Of a stretch of 64,000 nt of DNA, positions 19,202 to 27,960 are shown piece after piece. The DNA comes from Acidobacteriota bacterium (lineage in GTDB: Bacteria; Acidobacteriota; Thermoanaerobaculia; Multivoradales; Multivoraceae). Both the position numbers and the translations under genes were made by a program. The stretch is from the NCBI GenBank assembly GCA_029263415.1, contig JAJCXN010000015.1, positions 186,001 to 250,000 on the forward strand, in the 5' to 3' direction. Each line of letters starts with the position of its first letter. Within the stretch, counting starts at the first letter, position 1. Under the pieces are notes generated by a model. It was not told the origin of the DNA and made no database searches. It was given only the letters and a program-made list of their open reading frames with translations.

Positions 19202-19732
19202 ATGTCAGAACCCTTTGTCGCTGAGATTCGGATCTTTGCAGGGAACTTCGCACCCAGAAGCTGGGCTTTCTGTGATGGCCAGTTGCTTCCCGTCTCGCAG
19301 AACACCGCGCTCTTCTCTCTGATCGGCACTACCTACGGTGGCGACGGTAGAACTACCACAGCCCTGCCGAATCTACAGGGCCGGACACCAATGCATGCTG
19401 GCCGGGGGCCGGGGCTAACGTCACGACGATTGGGCCAGCGCGGTGGCGCCGAGATGGTGACCGTGTCCGAAGCGCAGATGCCACAGCATCGACACACCAT
19501 GCGGGCCGCCAATATTCCGTTTGGTCAGGTACAAGCTCCCTCAAACACCCGAACGTTCGATCGGTCCGCAAAGGGCAACGCGTACCAAACCAACTCGACA
19601 AGCAACCTCGTGGATATGGCCGACCAAGCCTTACCTAACGCAGGCGGCTCACAGCCTCACAACAACATGCAGCCCTTCCTGACAATGAACTTCATCATTG
19701 CACTCCAGGGCCTCTATCCCTCACGAAGCTAA
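19202..19732 (+). CDS. Phage-tail-collar domain protein 3
   Basis: The third paralogue, 176 residues, starts SEPFVAEIRIFAGNFAPRSW and carries FCDGQLLPVSQNTALFSLIG, GGDGRTTTALPNLQGRTPMH and the final GGSQPHNNMQPFLTMNFIIA. The start at 19202 was selected by alignment with the other two copies and by the AGGAG just upstream; a longer frame from 19043 only reads the end of copy 2 out of frame. It is followed after 17 bases by the propeller gene. All three probably assemble together, an inference from tandem arrangement and shared termini. Confidence 0.9.
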   Translation: MSEPFVAEIRIFAGNFAPRSWAFCDGQLLPVSQNTALFSLIGTTYGGDGRTTTALPNLQGRTPMHAGRGPGLTSRRLGQRGGAEMVTVSEAQMPQHRHTMRAANIPFGQVQAPSNTRTFDRSAKGNAYQTNSTSNLVDMADQALPNAGGSQPHNNMQPFLTMNFIIALQGLYPSRS

Positions 19733-19749
19733 GTTGGAGGAGAACACTG

Positions 19750-21117
19750 GTGGCTAGAACAAAGAAGATCGTGAAGAAGGCTTCGAAGAAGCGAGTGAAG
19801 AAACCCGCAAAGGCGTCCAAACGCAAGAGCAGAGTCACATCACCTAAGCCGGTGCCGTACCCGTATGTCGACGAGAATGAAGGCATCTTGCCGCTGAACA
19901 CAACGCACACGCCGGTGTTCGCATATGCCCAACTCTTCGTTGCAGCGATCAACAGCAGCGGGCAGTTGGTGTACACCAACCAGGCCAAGCCGAACGGTGT
20001 GTTCAATCAAGCATGGACACCCATCAACAGCAAGACCTACGAGCTGGTTGATGCAGGCAGCACCCTCGATGGACGCATTGCGATTATCGCTACCGACGCT
20101 AAGACAGCGGCAGTGCAGTACATCGCTGAACGCCCCGCCGCGAGCAAGGCGACTAGCCGGTGGCTCAATGCCGTGAATCTCGGCTTGCCTGCAGGTGTCA
20201 CGAGCTTCAAAACTATCGCGCTCGCACGAGGAGTCGATGGTCTCGACAACATTTTCGGCAGCACAAGCGCCAACACCAAGAAATCAGTCTGGTGGAAGTA
20301 TCGTAACCCCCCGGTCATCGTAACCAAGAAGGTCAAAGTGACTCCTCCCGGATCAAACACTCCGATCACCGTGACCGTGCAGGAACGGCAGCCACCAGCG
20401 CAACCGTGGTCCGACTGGATAGACATCACCGGCAACCTGGAAGGCGGGCTGAAGGAGCTACGGGCTGCCAACAACGCTGACGGCCGGATCGTCTTGAGTG
20501 GTGTCTACTTCAACGGCATCCCATGGATTTCACAGCAAACTGCTGATGCACCGTTCAAGGCGGAGTCGTGGTCAGACTGGTCGTCTCCCGGCGCCGGTAT
20601 GGTGGAAACCGTTGGCCAAATCGAACCGATTCTCGATGATGAAGGAACCGTGAGTGCTTTTGTCACCAGCAACGATGGCCTGTTGCGCAGCCGGCAAACT
20701 GATCCGGGTGGGCCTACTTGGGGACTGTGGAGCATGCCAGGTCTCATCCCAGACAACGTCGCTCACTTCGCCGCCTCAAAAGATGGCAACGGTCACCTGT
20801 CGTTGGCAGTACTGAACTACGTGCAGCCGGGGCGCTACAACTACATCTACTTTAGCCAGCAGATCAAAGTGAAGTGCAACCAGTGGACCACGTGGCAAGT
20901 GATCTCGATGGTCAACGCTAGCCAGCTAGAAATGACCTACAACGCTGACGGTAGCTTGGCTCTATTCGCATTCGACAGCGGCACCGGGGCCTTGTCTGTG
21001 CTCCGGCAGGTCAACTCAGACAGCACCGAGTGGTACCGCTTCTGGACGCCATTGGCTAAGAGCGGCATCAAGTGCTTTGCCCTAGCAAGGGACTTAACGC
21101 CGACTGATGCCATCTAG
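19750..21117 (+). CDS. Lys-rich N-terminus plus beta-propeller-like protein
   Basis: A 455-residue protein. The first 35 residues are strongly basic (KKIVKKASKKRVKKPAKASK and more), reminiscent of nucleic-acid or polyanion binding tails. The rest consists of repeated blades with patterns such as LFVAAINSSGQLVYTNQ, SDWIDITGNLEGGLKEL, ADGRIVLSGVYFNGIPW, WGLWSMPGLIPDNVAHF and LSVLRQVNSDSTEWYRFW, resembling the PLL/tectonin-type sugar-binding propellers, although this is pattern recognition and not a proven assignment. The GTG start follows GGAGGAGAAC. It belongs to the tail-collar operon and could provide carbohydrate recognition. No signal peptide. Confidence 0.65.
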   Translation: MARTKKIVKKASKKRVKKPAKASKRKSRVTSPKPVPYPYVDENEGILPLNTTHTPVFAYAQLFVAAINSSGQLVYTNQAKPNGVFNQAWTPINSKTYELVDAGSTLDGRIAIIATDAKTAAVQYIAERPAASKATSRWLNAVNLGLPAGVTSFKTIALARGVDGLDNIFGSTSANTKKSVWWKYRNPPVIVTKKVKVTPPGSNTPITVTVQERQPPAQPWSDWIDITGNLEGGLKELRAANNADGRIVLSGVYFNGIPWISQQTADAPFKAESWSDWSSPGAGMVETVGQIEPILDDEGTVSAFVTSNDGLLRSRQTDPGGPTWGLWSMPGLIPDNVAHFAASKDGNGHLSLAVLNYVQPGRYNYIYFSQQIKVKCNQWTTWQVISMVNASQLEMTYNADGSLALFAFDSGTGALSVLRQVNSDSTEWYRFWTPLAKSGIKCFALARDLTPTDAI

Positions 21118-21126
21118 GCTGCACGA

Positions 21127-21639
21127 TTGCAAAGCCAGTTCGTAGCCAAGAGAGCAGACGCCCTAGGAATCAGGTATCGAGTGGAACAGGAGAGCGACCG
21201 AGCTTTCCTGGCTGCTCTATACGCGTCAACCCGAGCAGAAGAGATGTCTGTCGTGCCTTGGACGGACTTGCAAAAGCAAGAGTTTCTGGCCATGCAGTTC
21301 AACGCTCAGTTTGCCCACTACCAGGAACACTATCCCGACGCACAACGACTGATCATCGAGCGAGCAGGGAAACCCGTCGGCCGCTTGTACGTTGACCGTT
21401 GGCCGACTCAACACCGCATCGTTGATATCGCCCTAGCCGCTGAAGCACGGGGCAAAGGCATCGGCACGGCCATCCTGGGCGATCTCATACAAGAGGCTGA
21501 TTCAGCACAGAAGGCGCTCTCGATCCACGTCGAGAAGAACAACCCCGCGATGACTCTCTACCGCCGCCTCGGATTCGAGACCACGGCAGACAAAGGGGTG
21601 TACGACTGCATGGAGTACCAGGGTTCTGCCGAAGCCTAA
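21127..21639 (+). CDS. GNAT-family N-acetyltransferase
   Basis: A 170-residue acetyltransferase with the GNAT fold: beta-strand LRY-like opening, motif A with VDIALAAEARGKGIGTAILG (acetyl-CoA loop RGKGIG), then KALSIHVEKNNPAMTLYRRL and GFETTADKGVYDCMEY at the end. The start is taken at the TTG at 21127, nine bases after the propeller gene stop. It is the last + strand gene of the tail-collar operon, before the terminator at 21722. The recurring company of tail collar proteins and such an acetyltransferase suggests protein or sugar modification, but the acceptor is unknown. Confidence 0.88.
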   Translation: MQSQFVAKRADALGIRYRVEQESDRAFLAALYASTRAEEMSVVPWTDLQKQEFLAMQFNAQFAHYQEHYPDAQRLIIERAGKPVGRLYVDRWPTQHRIVDIALAAEARGKGIGTAILGDLIQEADSAQKALSIHVEKNNPAMTLYRRLGFETTADKGVYDCMEYQGSAEA

Positions 21640-21708
21640 GGTGAGTCATACAAGAACTGGCTTGAAGGGCCTGTAGGCTTTGAAGGGGCTGTGCTGGCTG
21701 GAATGGCG

Positions 21709-22008
21709 CTAGGTAAACACAGCTTCGTAAAACGAAGCCTTTTTGGTCTGGTTGATCGGCACCAGAAATAGATCAAGCGAGCGCTCGCCAGCTGCCTCAA
21801 CAAGGCTGTAGATTCCTTGAGGAAACAACGGTTCCTGGGGCCCCTCGAACACCAGAGCAAAGGCACCGCCATCGCGCTCACCTGAACCGAGCTTGGTCAC
21901 CTCGGTCAGCCCGAGGATGACCTCAGCATCGCCGATGGCCACCTCGAACTTCTCACCGATTCGCGAGTCGAAAGAGTTTGCAGTCAGTGTCTGGAGTTCT
22001 TGACTCAA
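21709..22008 (-). CDS. DUF6916-like small protein
   Basis: A 99-residue soluble protein reading LTANSFDSRIGEKFEVAIGD, VILGLTEVTKLGSG and LVFEGPQEPLFPQGIYSLVE, ending LDLFLVPINQTKKASFYEAV. The 'F-G-P ... L-x-Q-G-x-Y ... F-L-V-P ... Y-E-A-V-F' pattern is that of DUF6916, a family I recall as frequent next to tail-collar proteins; the name is from memory and should be checked. The gene converges on the GNAT gene and its 3' end contains the + strand terminator. A role in the same assembly as the collar proteins is inferred from neighbourhood only. Confidence 0.65.
   Translation of the reverse strand: MSQELQTLTANSFDSRIGEKFEVAIGDAEVILGLTEVTKLGSGERDGGAFALVFEGPQEPLFPQGIYSLVEAAGERSLDLFLVPINQTKKASFYEAVFT
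21722..21744 (+). terminator. Intrinsic terminator of the tail-collar operon
   Basis: GCTTCGT-AAA-ACGAAGC forms a seven-base stem followed by C and five T residues (21740-21744). It ends + strand transcription 83 bases after the GNAT gene. It lies inside the last codons of the convergent DUF6916-like gene. Confidence 0.8.
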
Positions 22009-22102
22009 ATAGCTTCCCTTTCTAGAGCAAAGCCCGGTCTTCTAGGCAAAGCCTGGCTGGGAACCACCAAACCCGAATTCCAAGTCGTAGGCTGCCGTGG
22101 CT

Positions 22103-25100
22103 CTACGGGCATGTAGCGCCAGTTCCGAGAATGGATCCGGGAGCCGTGATGAAGCCGAACCCAGTTGGCACGCCGACATTGTTGCCTTGAATGTGTGTGA
22201 CAGCTGCACCCGTATCGGTTGCCCCACCGGCGTAGCCCGGAAGGATAATGGTATTCGTACCAGCGAGCTCGGCCAAGGCGAAGTCAAATCCACCTGCAGG
22301 CGCCTGACCGGCGAAGGTGTTGTTGTCAATGTCAGCGCACAGGGTCGTCATGTCTCCACCGACCGCCCCAGCGCCCAGACCAATTACGTCAAACCCCGTA
22401 GTGTTTGTGCTGTTGGTGAAGGTGTTGTCTCTGACAGTCGCGTTAAGGCGCCCGTTGCCGTCTCTGGTCACGAGGCTCAACGCATGATCACCGTCATGCT
22501 CTCGAACCACATTGTTGGTGATCGTGCTATTGAGAGTACCGCTGCCATTGACCGTTAGGGCGATGCCAAAACCAGCCGACTCGTTGAGACCGGCAGTTCC
22601 AATCAGATTGTTATCGATCAGGCCGGTGTACCTATTCCCGGAAGTCGAAGACGAGCTCAGATTCACATTGATCGAGGTACTCGTTGCATCGTTGATGGTG
22701 TTGTTCTGAATCGTGTAGTTCAAGAGTCCCGAGAAATTCGTTGCACCCGCACCCTGCCCGGATGAGAGCGTGATTCCAGAACCCAAGACTGACCCCGCCG
22801 AACTCATCGTATTGCCATCGGCAGGCATAGGGCCGCCTATCGCCACGGTGCTCGAAGCGGTGCCATTCAAGCCGATCTGTATGTGGTCTCCATCGCTATT
22901 GTGAAACCGGTTGGAGGTGATGTTGATGGTGGAATTTGAGCCATTGTCTCCCGAATAGAGGATTGCGTCGCTGCCAAAATTGCTCGCATCGTTGTCGTCA
23001 AAATCACACTGCGAGACGGCGATCGTGCCTAGCGCGGCACCTGGCGTACCCGCAGCATTGCCATTCTCAATCCGCACATGATCGTCCCAAGAGCGATTGA
23101 ATACGTTGTTCGTCAAAGTGATGTCGCTCCCAGCGTCCGGGCTGGTCACGAACAGAGCCGCTTCGTCTGGGCTGTTTTGGTCTGCGACGTTGCGGAAGGT
23201 GCTGTTGGCTATCACCAGCCCGTTGACCCCGGAGGCTCGAACGCCGCTACCATCGATATTGCCCAAAGCGCCTGCCTGGCCAATGTTCATCTGCCGCAAG
23301 GTCACACCGTCTGCCTCGGCTAACCGAATAGCGTTGCCGGTCTTGTTGGTAATGGATCCACCAGAACCATTGTTGCCCATGCCCAAAACGCCGCCTGAGG
23401 TTCCATCGCCAACCACACTGAAGGAACCGGTCGTGCCGCTAAGGTTGATCCCGGGGACCGCGGTCGCTGCGCTCGAGGAGATGCTGGTAAACGTCGCGGC
23501 TAGGTTGCCGGTGACGAAGTTCACTCCCTCACCAGTGCCGCTGACCGCCACGTCGTCAATCGTCGCGGTGCCGAAGTTGGTACCGGTGACACCTAGTCCG
23601 CCTGCCGTGTTACCAATGTCAACGCCTCGAATGGTGTTGCCGGAAGCCAGAGTGATGCCAGCACTACCAGTGGTGGTAATCATGGGGTTCGTACCGGCGC
23701 CCAAGGCTGGCAATGGCATGGAGAAACTAGGAAGGGTGATGCCTAGGTGCCCATGCAAGGTGCCAGTTGCGCCTTCCCCAATCAAACGTTGGTTGTTGGT
23801 CAAGGTAAGCCCCGCGGTGTAGTTTGTGCCGGTGTGCTCCAGGTAGATTCCTTCGCCTGCTGCCGGCGCGCCAGAACCCGTGAAGTCTTGAATTCGTCGG
23901 AACGGGTTGCTGAGAGTCCCCGCACCACCTATGCCACCCATGGTGTTATCAATGAACCAGATCATGTCGGAGAGATTGATCGTCACGGTTCCGGTATCGC
24001 TGAGTGAACCATCGGAGACCGTGTACATGAAAGTGTCTGCCACGCCCTCGAGCCCAGCCGGGGGCGTGTAGGTGAACGTACCGTTGTTAGCACTCGTCAC
24101 TGTCACGCTGCCGCCCATCGATGTGCCGGTGGGAACGCCCTGCGTAGGAGAAGTAACCGTCAACACGTCTCCGACATCTGGATCTGTGTCGCCGTTGAGC
24201 ACTCCGTTCACCAACATTGTGACTGCGATTCCCACATTGCCGGTCGAGGCGTAAACCTCGTCGTCTGCTGTTGGCGCCTCGTTGACGTCGGTAACCGTGA
24301 CCGCTAAGTCCTGAACCGCAGTCAGCGGCGTGCCTGGGCCAGAGTCGGTGACCGTGACTTGCACCAGGTACACGTTGTCTCCGTCACCCGATCCAGGCGA
24401 CTCAAAATCAGGGGCCGCATTGAATGTGAGAACTCCCGTCGCCGGCACAATAGTGAAAGCGAGGATGTCCGCGCCACCGGTGAGCGAGTAGGTCAACCCC
24501 GCGCCCTCGCTATCCATGTCGTCCATGGAAGCCACGTCAATGACGCCAGTTTGGTTCTCGGGAGCGTTTGCCGTTGCTGCCGAAGTGATCGTAGGCGCTG
24601 TATTGAGCGGGTTGACCGTTACCGTAAACATGGTGTCGGTTGTGTTCACACCGCCGCTAGCCGTGCCGCCGTCATCCATCACCGTGACGGTGATCACTGC
24701 GGTACCGGTCTGACTGGCCACTGGGGTGTACATCAGCATTCCACCCGCATTCGGCGATGTGTACGTCACCGACGGATTCGGAATCAGCCCCACGTTGCTG
24801 CTGGTGGCAGACACAGCCAAAACCTGGGTTTCACCGCCGCCTGTGCTGACGCCGGTGAACGAAACCGTTTGCTGTGGATCGTTCTCGGTAATCGCTGCCG
24901 GATCCGCAATCCCATCGAGCGTCGGTGCATCGTTGACCTCCGTCACAGCCACGTTGAACATACGAACAAACGTGTCGATGCCACCGCCAGCCGTGCCGCC
25001 GTCATCCATCACTGTTACCGTGATGGTGGCCACCCCAGACTGATTTGCAACCGGGGTATAAGCCAGACTGCCGGTGGCGTTCGGCGACGCATAGGTCACC

Positions 25101-26896
25101 GCAGGGTGAGGAATGAGTCCAGGGCTACTACTCGTCGCAGTCACTGAAAGCACCTGAGCCTCGGCAGCCGCGCCCGAACCGATGCCAGACAGGGCAACCA
25201 TCTGTTGTGCAGCATCCTCCAGGATCGCGGCTGGGTCTGCGATGGCGTCCAGTGTTGGAGCATCATTCACTTCTGTCACCGTAATCGAAAGATCCTGAAA
25301 TGCGGTCAAAGGTGGTCCCGGACCCGAGTCCGTAACCGTGACCTGGACGAGGTAAATATTGTCGCCATCAAACGAGCCGGGTAGCTCGAAGTCAGGCGCA
25401 CTGTTAAAACTCAGAACACCCGTCGCGGGCACAATCGAGAATGCTGCCTGATCGTCACCACCTGTCAACGAGTAGTCGAGGCCTGAACCTTCGCCATCTA
25501 GATCGTCGGTCGAATCGACGTCGAGCACTGCGGTTTGGTTCTCCGCAGCGTTGGCGGTAGATGGCGAAACAATCTGCGGTGCCACATTCTGCGGGTCAAC
25601 AGTCACCGTGAACATCTGGGTCGTCGTATCTACGCCACCGTTGGCGGTCCCGCCGTCGTCCATCACCGTAACCGTCACCACTGCCATACCCGTCTGGCTG
25701 AGTATCGGCGTGTACATGAGAGTTCCGGCACCGTTCGGTGAGGTGTAGGTCACTGTCGGATCGGGAATCAGGCCCGGATTGTCGCTGGTTGCCGTCACAG
25801 AAAGCACCTGCGTTTCGTTCGGACCGGCGGAGACCCCCATAAACGAGACCGTCTGTTCCGGATCATTCTCCGTAATCGGAGCCGGATCCGCGACTGGATC
25901 CAGGGTCGGAGCGTCATTGATCGGAATCACCGTTACATCGAACACGCGGACGAAGCTGTCAACGCCACCATTCAACACCCCACCATCATCCATCACCGTT
26001 ACTGTGATGGTCGCACTGCCGAACTGATCGGCCAGCGGCGTGTAGGCGAGGCTGCCTGTCGCGTCGGCCGAGCTGTAGGTTACGATGGGGTCTGGGATCA
26101 AGCCGGGGTTGCTGCTGCTCGCTGTCACGGCAAGAACCTGAATTTCGTCCGGCGGACCGGCGCTAACGCCGCTAAAGGCCACCGTCTGCTGCGCGGCTTC
26201 CTCGAAGATCGCTGCTGGGTCTGCAATCGCATCGAGAGTGGGCGCGTCGTTCACAGGATCTACAAGGACCGTGAAGGAATCCATCGCCGTATCGACACCA
26301 TCGTCTACGACCAACGTCACCGTCACTGGGCCACCGTTGCCGTCGACAGCCGGCTCAACCAGAATGGTGCGAGCCGCGCCCGCGCCTCCGAGAGTCAGGT
26401 TGGCATCCGGTATCAGGCCTTGATCACTTGAAGAAGCAGTGACCACCAAAAGGTCCGGGTCGAACCCGATGTCCGGGTCGCCCACCACAATGGGCAGAGG
26501 TCCAGAACTCGTGTCTTCGAATTGACTCAAGTCGGCCGGTGCCGTGATGGTTGGGGCGTTGTTGCCTGGAGCGCACAGCGGTCGCGTGCACAAGGTGGCT
26601 GCAATCCGCGCATCGAGCACGCTGATCAGACCGTCACCGTCCAAGTCCAACGGATCACCCGGACCCGACGCAGGCAAATTGCGAGACGCCAAGATGATCG
26701 CAATGTCATCAGCATCGATATCGGTGTCACCATCAATGTCGCCTGGAGTCCCCGCAAAGGCTACTCCGCAAAAAAGCAGCATTCCGAGCAGCCAGACGGG
26801 AGTCGGCCGTGTCGACGCGAGAGGCTGTGTCGATGCGAGAGGCCGTGTCGATGCGAGAGAGAGACTCGAGCTTGGGCCACGTAGCGAACACCGCAT
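22103..26896 (-). CDS. Giant surface protein: dockerin, Ig-like repeats and beta-helix
   Basis: A 1597-residue exported protein. After an odd leader with three LAST-x-P units and a hydrophobic segment (VWLLGMLLFCGVAFAG) comes a type I dockerin with two calcium loops, DIDGDTDIDADDIAIIL and DLDGDGLISVLDARIA (about 53-100). Then follow about eight Ig/cadherin-like modules recognisable by NDAPTLD, ITVTVMDDGG and VSATSSNVGLIPNPSVTY, a VCBS-like module (residues about 880-970) and a right-handed beta-helix region with NNTFNR-like turns to the end. The modules are near-identical in places, a sign of recent duplication or exchange. It begins one base inside the stop of the cohesin-like gene (TAATG), so both are translationally coupled. 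Adhesin or matrix roles are likely. Confidence 0.88.
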   Translation of the reverse strand: MRCSLRGPSSSLSLASTRPLASTQPLASTRPTPVWLLGMLLFCGVAFAGTPGDIDGDTDIDADDIAIILASRNLPASGPGDPLDLDGDGLISVLDARIAATLCTRPLCAPGNNAPTITAPADLSQFEDTSSGPLPIVVGDPDIGFDPDLLVVTASSSDQGLIPDANLTLGGAGAARTILVEPAVDGNGGPVTVTLVVDDGVDTAMDSFTVLVDPVNDAPTLDAIADPAAIFEEAAQQTVAFSGVSAGPPDEIQVLAVTASSSNPGLIPDPIVTYSSADATGSLAYTPLADQFGSATITVTVMDDGGVLNGGVDSFVRVFDVTVIPINDAPTLDPVADPAPITENDPEQTVSFMGVSAGPNETQVLSVTATSDNPGLIPDPTVTYTSPNGAGTLMYTPILSQTGMAVVTVTVMDDGGTANGGVDTTTQMFTVTVDPQNVAPQIVSPSTANAAENQTAVLDVDSTDDLDGEGSGLDYSLTGGDDQAAFSIVPATGVLSFNSAPDFELPGSFDGDNIYLVQVTVTDSGPGPPLTAFQDLSITVTEVNDAPTLDAIADPAAILEDAAQQMVALSGIGSGAAAEAQVLSVTATSSSPGLIPHPAVTYASPNATGSLAYTPVANQSGVATITVTVMDDGGTAGGGIDTFVRMFNVAVTEVNDAPTLDGIADPAAITENDPQQTVSFTGVSTGGGETQVLAVSATSSNVGLIPNPSVTYTSPNAGGMLMYTPVASQTGTAVITVTVMDDGGTASGGVNTTDTMFTVTVNPLNTAPTITSAATANAPENQTGVIDVASMDDMDSEGAGLTYSLTGGADILAFTIVPATGVLTFNAAPDFESPGSGDGDNVYLVQVTVTDSGPGTPLTAVQDLAVTVTDVNEAPTADDEVYASTGNVGIAVTMLVNGVLNGDTDPDVGDVLTVTSPTQGVPTGTSMGGSVTVTSANNGTFTYTPPAGLEGVADTFMYTVSDGSLSDTGTVTINLSDMIWFIDNTMGGIGGAGTLSNPFRRIQDFTGSGAPAAGEGIYLEHTGTNYTAGLTLTNNQRLIGEGATGTLHGHLGITLPSFSMPLPALGAGTNPMITTTGSAGITLASGNTIRGVDIGNTAGGLGVTGTNFGTATIDDVAVSGTGEGVNFVTGNLAATFTSISSSAATAVPGINLSGTTGSFSVVGDGTSGGVLGMGNNGSGGSITNKTGNAIRLAEADGVTLRQMNIGQAGALGNIDGSGVRASGVNGLVIANSTFRNVADQNSPDEAALFVTSPDAGSDITLTNNVFNRSWDDHVRIENGNAAGTPGAALGTIAVSQCDFDDNDASNFGSDAILYSGDNGSNSTINITSNRFHNSDGDHIQIGLNGTASSTVAIGGPMPADGNTMSSAGSVLGSGITLSSGQGAGATNFSGLLNYTIQNNTINDATSTSINVNLSSSSTSGNRYTGLIDNNLIGTAGLNESAGFGIALTVNGSGTLNSTITNNVVREHDGDHALSLVTRDGNGRLNATVRDNTFTNSTNTTGFDVIGLGAGAVGGDMTTLCADIDNNTFAGQAPAGGFDFALAELAGTNTIILPGYAGGATDTGAAVTHIQGNNVGVPTGFGFITAPGSILGTGATCP
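26805..26858 (-). repeat. Three 18-bp tandem units in the leader of the giant protein
   Basis: Three copies of an 18-base unit, positions 26805-26822, 26823-26840 and 26841-26858, differ only at two sites. Translated on the - strand, they add six residues each (LAST-R/Q-P) in front of the hydrophobic signal core, so copy-number changes would keep the reading frame. Confidence 0.85.
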
Positions 26897-27543
26897 TAGC
26901 TGAGCCTCCGCAGGGCAACCGCCCCGGTTATGCCAAAGAGCAACGCTAGAAGGCCGAGCGACCAGGTTCCGAGCGTCGGGATTCCTAGGATCGAATCCGC
27001 AGTCACGATCACAGGAGAGATGGCGTCAATCGGCAGTGGTGCACCATCCTCGTCGCCAAGTTGGTTCACCGCCACGTCGAATGTCCCGTCGCCTGCACCA
27101 ACAGGAAAGAAGGTGCCCGAGAAAAGAGTGAAGCTAGCCGGTTGGGTTGCTACCAAGTCGGGGCTGATCAGGAAGGAAACAACCACAACTTCCACAACAC
27201 CGGCACCCGGCGTCACCGAGACAATGGCCTCACCGAGCATTTCGTCGCCCAAGAGCAGTGTCACCATAGTCGTTCCTGCTTCCAAATCGAACAGCCCCGC
27301 GTCGTAAACAAGCTCCAAGTCGAAGGTACCTAGAGACGGCGCCGCAAAATCACCAAGATCGCTGATCACCACCGAAATGTCGACCGTCTCACCTGGATGC
27401 ACCTCGGCAGTGCTCGCAACAACTTCCAGAGTCGCCGACCAAGAGGGAGTGGCCCAAACCATCAAAGATAGTAGCGCCACGCTTGCGAAACGGCAGGCCG
27501 GCAACTTGGCCGCGGGCAGGAACGGTTGAAGATCGTTCTCCAT
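26896..27543 (-). CDS. Cohesin-like protein with IPTL-CTERM sorting signal
   Basis: A 215-residue exported protein. A signal peptide (LLSLMVWATPSWSA) is followed by a beta-sandwich domain resembling cohesin: VHPGETVDISVVISDLGD, GTFDLELVYDAGLFDL and ASFTLFSGTFFPV are the usual first strands and edge. The C-terminus is a complete IPTL-CTERM signal: IPTLGTWSLGLLALLFGITG followed by AVALRRLS, that is the IPTL motif, a membrane helix and a basic end recognised by an exosortase/PEP-CTERM-like system. AGGAG lies ten bases before the ATG. The cohesin call is by pattern and less certain than the sorting signal, but its partner dockerin is on the next gene, sharing one base. Confidence 0.75.
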   Translation of the reverse strand: MENDLQPFLPAAKLPACRFASVALLSLMVWATPSWSATLEVVASTAEVHPGETVDISVVISDLGDFAAPSLGTFDLELVYDAGLFDLEAGTTMVTLLLGDEMLGEAIVSVTPGAGVVEVVVVSFLISPDLVATQPASFTLFSGTFFPVGAGDGTFDVAVNQLGDEDGAPLPIDAISPVIVTADSILGIPTLGTWSLGLLALLFGITGAVALRRLS

Positions 27544-27706
27544 CTAAGAACTCCTAAATCAATACCTAGTATGCAGTTTTAGGTTCGCATCATATACAAC
27601 AGCTTCGACTCCACTGCCTGCGCACTACTCTGGGAGCCACAAATACGGTACAAGAACTCAGGGCACTTGAACAGTCTCGGCACCGCAACAGTGATCCGTG
27701 CCACGA

Positions 27707-27960
27707 TGGGCAAACAGACGCTTCAACACTGAAATTCGTGCAATCAGTATTGCAAAGAGTACAAAAGACGAAGTGACCGGAACAGATGAACGCGGGCCAC
27801 TGTCTTCAGCGCCTTCTTCGCACTACCAGCTGGGCTGCTTCGCACTACCAGCTGGGCTGCTTCCGCTTTGGCTGAGGGAGCCCAGCTTGTCGTCCCCCTT
27901 GCGCGCCATTGCCACGAACAAACGACGACTCGCGCAAACGCGTGCGGAGCTGCCAGCACA
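27707..27960 (+). repeat. Dispersed intergenic repeat R1, copy 2
   Basis: Related to 10131-10364 and in the same orientation. The inverted repeat TGCAATCAGTATTGCA is retained at 27739-27754. An internal 22-base segment is duplicated in tandem here (27816-27837 and 27838-27859), which is not so in copy 1, explaining most of the length difference. Confidence 0.85.

Noticed and set aside
18155-19732. Prophage or tailocin remnant suggested by three tail-collar proteins
   Set aside because: No other structural, packaging, lysis or integration gene is seen within 20 kb on either side, and the genes form a tidy operon with a propeller protein and a GNAT enzyme.
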